DNA of 10,143 nt from Lichenicola sp964247735 (GTDB taxonomy: Bacteria > Pseudomonadota > Alphaproteobacteria > Acetobacterales > Acetobacteraceae), in the NCBI GenBank assembly GCA_964247735.1, contig CAXTVS010000094.1:1-10143 (forward strand), given 5' to 3'. Shown here piece by piece: positions 6,771 to 10,143 of this stretch. The notes beneath the pieces are model-generated. The model ran no database searches. It was not told where the DNA came from and was given only the letters and a program-made list of their open reading frames with translations. Every line of letters begins with the position of its first letter. The stretch's first letter is position 1. Position numbers and translations under genes: made by a program.

Positions 6771-6800
6771 CCGGTGGCCTGGTCGGTCGCCTGGCACCGG
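6771..6800. terminator. hairpin between convergent genes, possible shared terminator
   Basis: CCGGTGGCC (6771-6779) and GGCACCGG (6793-6800) can pair over 8 bp with one bulged G around a 13-base loop. It lies in the 112-base space between the convergent lipoprotein (ends 6727) and ScsC-like (ends 6840) genes. There is no T-run on either side, so the call rests on position and pairing only. A perfect 10-bp palindrome GCCGATCGGC lies just before it at 6734-6743. Confidence 0.28.
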
Positions 6801-6839
6801 AGACCGCACCTGGCCGCCTGCCCCTCTGCTCCGACACCG

Positions 6840-7667
6840 TCAGTGCGTGCTGCGCCGCTCGGCCGCCACCGCCTGGCGCAGGTCGGGAAGGTCGACGGCG
6901 CCGGGAATCTCCTGGTCGCCGACCACGAAGGTCGGCGTGCCGGTGAGGTGCAGGACCTGGGCGAGCTGGACGTTGCGGTTCAGCACCGTCGTCACCGCGG
7001 GCGAGTCCATGTCGCGGAGCAGGCGCGGCACGTCCAGCCCGGCCGACGCCGCCAGGGCGCGTATGCGCTCCGGGCCCGGCGCGCTGTTGTCGGTCATCAG
7101 CGCGCGCTGCATCGCGCCGTAGCGCCCCTGCAGCGAGGCGGCCTGGATCGCCTGCGCGTCCAGCACGCTGTTCGGGCCCAGGATCGGGATCAGCTTCTCC
7201 ACCAGGCGCAGCCGGTGATCGGTGTCGAGCAGCGCCTGCAGGTCGGGCAGCACCTTGCGGCAGTAGGGGCAGCGCGGATCGTAGAACTCGACCATCGTGA
7301 CGTCGCCGGCGGCGTTGCCCAGGATCGCGTCGCCCGGCTGGCCGGACAGGGCCTGGCGGTTGGCCTGCAGCGCCCCGGTCGCCTCGGCCTGCTGCTTCTG
7401 CTGCTCCGAGGCGCGCAGCGCGGTGATCGCGTCGCCGAGAATGGTGGGGTCGGTCCGCAGCGCGTTGCGCAGGATGGCGACGATCTCAAGCCGCTGCGCC
7501 GGGGTGAACTGGGCCGGCGCCGACTGGGCCGGTACCGACTGGGCCGCATCCTCTGCCCGCGCGCGGCCTCCTGCCGGCAGGCCGAGGCCAAGGCACAGCG
7601 CCGGGACGAGCGCCAGGACGAGCAGGGGGCGACGCGGGCGGAACGTGAAACGGGTGATGCGGGGCAA
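6840..7667 (-). CDS. exported DsbA-family / ScsC-like thiol-disulfide protein
   Basis: A 275-residue periplasmic thioredoxin-fold protein that would oxidise or isomerise disulfides in exported proteins. Residues 1-38 are a signal peptide (basic start, LLVLALVPALCLGLGL core, cleavage after ARA). A short Gln/Pro repeat linker follows (43-57). Residues 54-86 (FTPAQRLEIVAILRNALRT onward) resemble the ScsC N-terminal helical segment that drives oligomerisation. The catalytic domain has FYDPRCPYC with Cys133-Pro-Tyr-Cys136 and the cis-Pro loop TGTPTF (Pro245). Both are intact, so it should be redox-active. CPYC with an ScsC-type stalk suggests ScsC/Com1-like isomerase or oxidase rather than classical DsbA (usually CPHC). 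The start is taken as TTG at 7667-7665, with GGAG 6 bases upstream; longer in-frame starts overlap the divergent gene and would bury the signal peptide. It diverges from the GGT-like lipoprotein gene. Confidence 0.9.
   Translation of the reverse strand: MPRITRFTFRPRRPLLVLALVPALCLGLGLPAGGRARAEDAAQSVPAQSAPAQFTPAQRLEIVAILRNALRTDPTILGDAITALRASEQQKQQAEATGALQANRQALSGQPGDAILGNAAGDVTMVEFYDPRCPYCRKVLPDLQALLDTDHRLRLVEKLIPILGPNSVLDAQAIQAASLQGRYGAMQRALMTDNSAPGPERIRALAASAGLDVPRLLRDMDSPAVTTVLNRNVQLAQVLHLTGTPTFVVGDQEIPGAVDLPDLRQAVAAERRSTH
7508..7546 (-). repeat. 15-bp tandem repeat coding a Gln/Pro linker
   Basis: The 15-base unit ACTGGGCCGGCGCCG (plus strand, 7508) is repeated at 7523 with two changes and again in part at 7538 (first nine bases). 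It is in frame and encodes pentapeptide repeats of the type S-x-P-A-Q between the signal peptide and the N-terminal helical domain of the ScsC-like protein. Slippage here would lengthen or shorten the linker by five residues without a frameshift. Confidence 0.75.
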
Positions 7668-7673
7668 CGCGCT

Positions 7674-7677
7674 CTCC
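7674..7677 (-). promoter_or_regulatory. Shine-Dalgarno GGAG deciding the TTG start of the ScsC-like gene
   Basis: GGAG on the minus strand, within GGAGAGCG (7677-7670), lies 6 bases before the TTG at 7667. It puts the start directly before a well-formed signal peptide and argues against the much longer in-frame reading back to 7937. Confidence 0.6.
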
Positions 7678-7737
7678 GGCCTGGTGCGGGGACACCGGAT
7701 GTAGCATCGGCGCCCGGGTGCGGCGAGGCGCCGCCGG

Positions 7738-7766
7738 TTGCCGCGCTCCCGGAAGCCGGTTATGGG
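7738..7766 (+). promoter_or_regulatory. candidate promoter for the GGT-like lipoprotein gene
   Basis: TTGCCG (7738-7743) is followed after 17 bases by TATGGG (7761-7766), which would place transcription start near 7773, about 50 bases before the GTG at 7822. The -10 box is a weak match. The same TTGCCG then TATG arrangement is seen before the transketolase-like gene. Confidence 0.28.
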
Positions 7767-7811
7767 CAGGCAACGGCGGATCGGTTCGCTGCCGGTGATG
7801 ATTGCGTGTGT

Positions 7812-7815
7812 GGAG
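7812..7815 (+). promoter_or_regulatory. Shine-Dalgarno GGAG deciding the GTG start of the GGT-like gene
   Basis: GGAG, within GGAGAGCG (7812-7819), lies 6 bases before GTG at 7822. The in-frame ATG at 7867, directly before the lipoprotein core, has no recognisable ribosome binding site, so GTG is preferred. The 7867 start remains the main alternative because it gives a shorter, more typical signal peptide. Confidence 0.55.
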
Positions 7816-7821
7816 AGCGGT

Positions 7822-9258
7822 GTGCCCAACCCCCATCCGGCCTCGGGCGACCGATCGGCACGGTTGATGCCCCGCCTGTTCTCCGTGTCGCTGGCGGTGC
7901 TGCTCGCCGGCTGCGGCAGCGTGCAGAAGGTGCGCACGCTGGTGGCCGGGCCGCCGTCGCCATATCTCAGCGGCTACATCGGCCGGGTGGTCGCCGACGA
8001 GCCGGTGGCGGCGCTGACCGGGCGCGAGGTGCTGGCGCGCGGCGGCAACGCGGCCGACGCGGCGGCGGCGGTCGGCCTGGCGCTGGCGGTGACGCTGCCC
8101 TCGCGTGCCTCGCTCGGCGGCGGCGGGGCGTGCCTGGCGTATCGCGCCGGCAGCGCAGCACCAGACGCGTTCCTGTTCGTGCCGGTTCCCGGAACCGAGG
8201 CGCCCGGTGCCGGCGGCCGGCCTGCCTCGGTGCCGATGACCGCGCGCGGGCTGTTCCTGATGCAGGCGCGCTACGGCAGCGTCTCGTTCGACGACCTGGC
8301 CAAGCCGGCGGCGCGTCTGGCGCGCTCCGGCATCACCGTGTCGCGGGCGCTCGCCGACGACCTCGCCGCGGTCAGCGGCCCGTTGCTGGCCGACCCGCTG
8401 GCGGCGTCGATCTTCAGCCATGACGGCACCACGATCGGCGCCGGCGACCAGCTGCTGCAGCCCGACCTCGCCGGCTCGCTCGACCGCATCGTCCTCGCAG
8501 GCGTGGGCGACCTCTACACCGGCCTGCTGTCGCAGGAGTACGTCGACGGCGGCGAGGTCGCCGGCGCCGGGCTGTCTCGCGCCGACCTGCGGGAGGCGGT
8601 GCCGGCGCAGTCGCGGCCGCTCCTGGTGCAGGCGGGGCGCGACCGCGTCGCCTTCCTGCCGCCGCCGGCCGATGGCGGGCTGGGTGCCGCAGCGGCGTTC
8701 CGCGCCGCCGACGCGGGAAGCGGCGCCGGCCTCGCCCAGGGCACTGTGGCCGCCTGGCGTGCGACGCATGCTGGCGAGAGCAACAACGGCGACTATGCCG
8801 CGGAAGCGCAGGCGGTCGTGGACCAGCCGAGCGGCGGCGGCACGCTGCGACGCCTGCCCGCGTCCACCAGCTTCGCCGTGATCGACCGCCATGGCGGCGC
8901 CGTGGCCTGCGCGCTGACCATGGACAACCTGTTCGGCACCGGCCGGATCGCCGGCCGCACCGGGATCGTGCTGGGCGCCTCGCCGGCGCGCGTCCCGCTG
9001 CCGCTGCTGGCCGCGGCGATCGCCTGGAACCCGGGCGCCGGCAGCTTCCGCGCCGCGGTGGCGGGCTCGGGCCAGAACCAGGCCGCCGACGCGGTGGCGC
9101 AGGCGACCGCCAACGCCCTGCACGGCGCGCCCACGGCACCCGTCACCGAGACCGGCCGAATCAACGCGATCAGCTGCCCCAACGGCCCCGACGACCACGC
9201 GAGCTGCACCGCCACCGCCGATCCGCGCGGCGACGGTCTCGCCACGCGCAGTGAATGA
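7822..9258 (+). CDS. gamma-glutamyltranspeptidase-like lipoprotein, active site degenerate
   Basis: A 478-residue protein of the gamma-glutamyltransferase (Ntn-hydrolase) family, shorter than the usual 550-580. A lipoprotein signal (LLAGC) puts lipidated Cys at residue 31. The N-terminal half is clearly GGT: VVADEPVAALTGREVLARGG NAADAA (57-81), then SLGGGGACLAY and LARSGITVSRALADDL. At the autoprocessing site, where GGT has Thr-Thr-His before a V-V-D stretch, this protein has Ser348-Thr349-Ser350 before FAVID. The Arg of the D-F-R-E substrate motif is missing; the N of T-L-N is Asp368; the N-Q-M-D-D segment is GASPA; the Ser-Ser-Met motif is PLL; and the oxyanion Gly-Gly is not seen. The C-terminus (INAI onward, ATADPRGDG) is recognisable and holds Cys452 and Cys462. 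Ser can act as an Ntn nucleophile, so residual processing is possible, but normal glutathione turnover looks unlikely. It is probably periplasm-facing and membrane-anchored. The downstream aminotransferase overlaps by 8 bases. Confidence 0.87.
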   Translation: MPNPHPASGDRSARLMPRLFSVSLAVLLAGCGSVQKVRTLVAGPPSPYLSGYIGRVVADEPVAALTGREVLARGGNAADAAAAVGLALAVTLPSRASLGGGGACLAYRAGSAAPDAFLFVPVPGTEAPGAGGRPASVPMTARGLFLMQARYGSVSFDDLAKPAARLARSGITVSRALADDLAAVSGPLLADPLAASIFSHDGTTIGAGDQLLQPDLAGSLDRIVLAGVGDLYTGLLSQEYVDGGEVAGAGLSRADLREAVPAQSRPLLVQAGRDRVAFLPPPADGGLGAAAAFRAADAGSGAGLAQGTVAAWRATHAGESNNGDYAAEAQAVVDQPSGGGTLRRLPASTSFAVIDRHGGAVACALTMDNLFGTGRIAGRTGIVLGASPARVPLPLLAAAIAWNPGAGSFRAAVAGSGQNQAADAVAQATANALHGAPTAPVTETGRINAISCPNGPDDHASCTATADPRGDGLATRSE

Positions 9259-10143
9259 GGCGCCGCGTCCGTCGAAGCCCCGGCTGAAGCAGGGCAGCGG
9301 CGCCTCCCTGCCGCCGTTCCTGGCGATGGAGGTGGTGGCGCGGGCGAACCGGCGCGAGCGGATGCGCCGTCCGGGGGATCCGCGGGTGATCCGGCTGGAG
9401 GTCGGCCAGCCCGCGACCGGGGCCCCGGCGACGGCGGTGGCGGCGGCGCAGCGGGCGCTCGGACAGGGCCTGCCGCTGGGCTACACCGAGGCGCTCGGGC
9501 TCCGCTCCCTGCGCGAGCGGATCGCGGCGCATTGCCGCAGCACCTACGACGTGGCGGTGTCGCCGTCGCGGATCGTGGTCACCACCGGGGCGTCGGGCGG
9601 TTTCCTGCTGGCGTTCCTGGCCGCGTTCGATCCGGGCGACCGCATCGCCATGGCGAGCCCGTACTACCCGCCCTACAACAACATCCTCCATGCGCTCGGC
9701 ATGCGCCCGGTGCTGATCGAGGCGGGGCCGGACACGCGCTACCAGCCCAGCGTCGCCCTGCTCGAGGCGATGGCCGACACGCCGGAGGGGCTGCCGGACG
9801 GCCTGATCGTGGCGAGCCCGTGCAACCCTGCCGGCACCACGCTCGACGCGGAGGAGCTCGCGGCGCTGGCACGGTTCTGCGACGCCAACGGCGTGCGCCT
9901 GGTCAGCGACGAGATCTATCACGGGCTGAACTGGGACGGGGCGCCCGCCACCGCCAGCGGGTACAGCGACAGCGCCGTGGTGATCAACAGCTTCTCCAAG
10001 TACTGGAGCATGACCGGCTGGCGGGTCGGCTGGGCGGTGCTGCCGGACGACCTCGTGGCGCCGGTGCTGCGGCTGAAGCAGAACCTGTTCATCAGCGCCC
10101 CGCACATCTCGCAGGTGGCGGCGGAAGCGGCGTTCGAGGGCAC
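9251..10143 (+). CDS. PLP-dependent aminotransferase class I/II, 3' end cut by the window
   Basis: The first 297 or so residues of a fold-type I aminotransferase that transfers an amino group from an amino acid to a 2-oxo acid using pyridoxal phosphate; it is cytosolic. Visible features are VIRLEVGQP near the N-terminus, GYTEALGLRSLRERI, VVTTGASGGFLLAF (cofactor phosphate-binding turn), SPYYPPYNN, SPCNPAG with Asn192, SDEIYH with Asp220 and Tyr223, and SFSKYWSMTGWRVGW with the Schiff-base Lys250 and phosphate-binding Arg258. The set is complete for the part seen, so the enzyme should be active. It belongs to the AspC/aromatic-type class I group; substrate cannot be fixed from sequence. The start is GTG at 9251, overlapping the GGT-like stop by 8 bases; an ATG at 9255 is in another frame and stops after 10 codons. 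The ribosome binding site is weak, consistent with translational coupling to the gene before it. No stop is reached before the edge. Confidence 0.93.
   Translation, partial: MNEAPRPSKPRLKQGSGASLPPFLAMEVVARANRRERMRRPGDPRVIRLEVGQPATGAPATAVAAAQRALGQGLPLGYTEALGLRSLRERIAAHCRSTYDVAVSPSRIVVTTGASGGFLLAFLAAFDPGDRIAMASPYYPPYNNILHALGMRPVLIEAGPDTRYQPSVALLEAMADTPEGLPDGLIVASPCNPAGTTLDAEELAALARFCDANGVRLVSDEIYHGLNWDGAPATASGYSDSAVVINSFSKYWSMTGWRVGWAVLPDDLVAPVLRLKQNLFISAPHISQVAAEAAFEG

Noticed and set aside
6774..8423. A 549-codon plus-strand open frame
   Set aside because: It crosses antisense through the ScsC-like gene and then a wrong frame of the GGT-like gene; no recognisable protein.
7486..9198. A 570-codon minus-strand open frame
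   Set aside because: It is antisense to the GGT-like gene, whose frame carries clear family motifs.
9255..9287. ATG overlapping the GGT-like stop as ATGA, as a start for the aminotransferase
   Set aside because: That frame hits TGA after 10 codons; the aminotransferase frame starts at GTG 9251.
9170..10105. A 311-codon minus-strand open frame
   Set aside because: It is antisense to the aminotransferase, which has all PLP motifs.
1..10143. CRISPR arrays, tRNA or rRNA genes, insertion sequences, attachment sites, phage or defence genes
   Set aside because: No spaced direct repeats, tRNA-like cloverleafs, transposase motifs or terminal inverted repeats were found; the window looks like chromosomal housekeeping and envelope genes.

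Overview
The window is very GC-rich (clearly above 65% by eye) and its codons almost always end in G or C. Many genes appear to start with TTG or GTG. The gene content (a transketolase-like gene, gap and pgk in a row, a two-Cys NUDIX hydrolase, an ScsC-type thioredoxin-fold protein and a GGT-like lipoprotein) points to an alphaproteobacterium. Acetobacteraceae or a related Rhodospirillales group is most likely. The taxonomic call is inference; no rRNA or other marker is present. No tRNA, rRNA, CRISPR array, insertion sequence or phage gene was seen, and no gene-free stretch exceeds 300 bases.

Left block (1-6061), all on the minus strand. Read in the direction of transcription, it starts with a transketolase-like protein (4082-6061), then gap (3045-4064) and pgk (1816-3042). 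The three are packed 17 and 2 bases apart, as in an operon for the lower half of glycolysis/gluconeogenesis. They are followed by a small Ala/Ser/Thr/Pro-rich ORF (1563-1760), a NUDIX hydrolase (837-1472), a short exported protein (382-840) that overlaps the NUDIX gene by 4 bases in a TTGA junction, and the 5' part of an unrecognised gene that leaves the window (1-236). Hairpins at 1756-1788 and 338-360 and a palindrome at 1534-1550 divide this block.

Right block (6062-10143). A proline-rich lipoprotein (6224-6727, plus) diverges from the transketolase-like gene. It converges on an exported ScsC/DsbA-type protein (6840-7667, minus). That gene in turn diverges from a gamma-glutamyltranspeptidase-like lipoprotein (7822-9258, plus). 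A class I/II aminotransferase (9251 to the window end, plus) overlaps the GGT-like gene by 8 bases and is cut by the edge.

The main observation is that two full-length, intact ORFs look like enzymes whose active sites have decayed. The transketolase-like protein keeps the domain layout but has lost most of the thiamine-diphosphate, metal and substrate residues, although it leads an operon with apparently normal GAPDH and PGK. The GGT-like lipoprotein keeps the N-terminal fold signature but has lost most gamma-glutamyl-binding residues and has a Ser-Thr in place of the catalytic Thr-Thr. Both are candidates for non-catalytic or re-purposed proteins.
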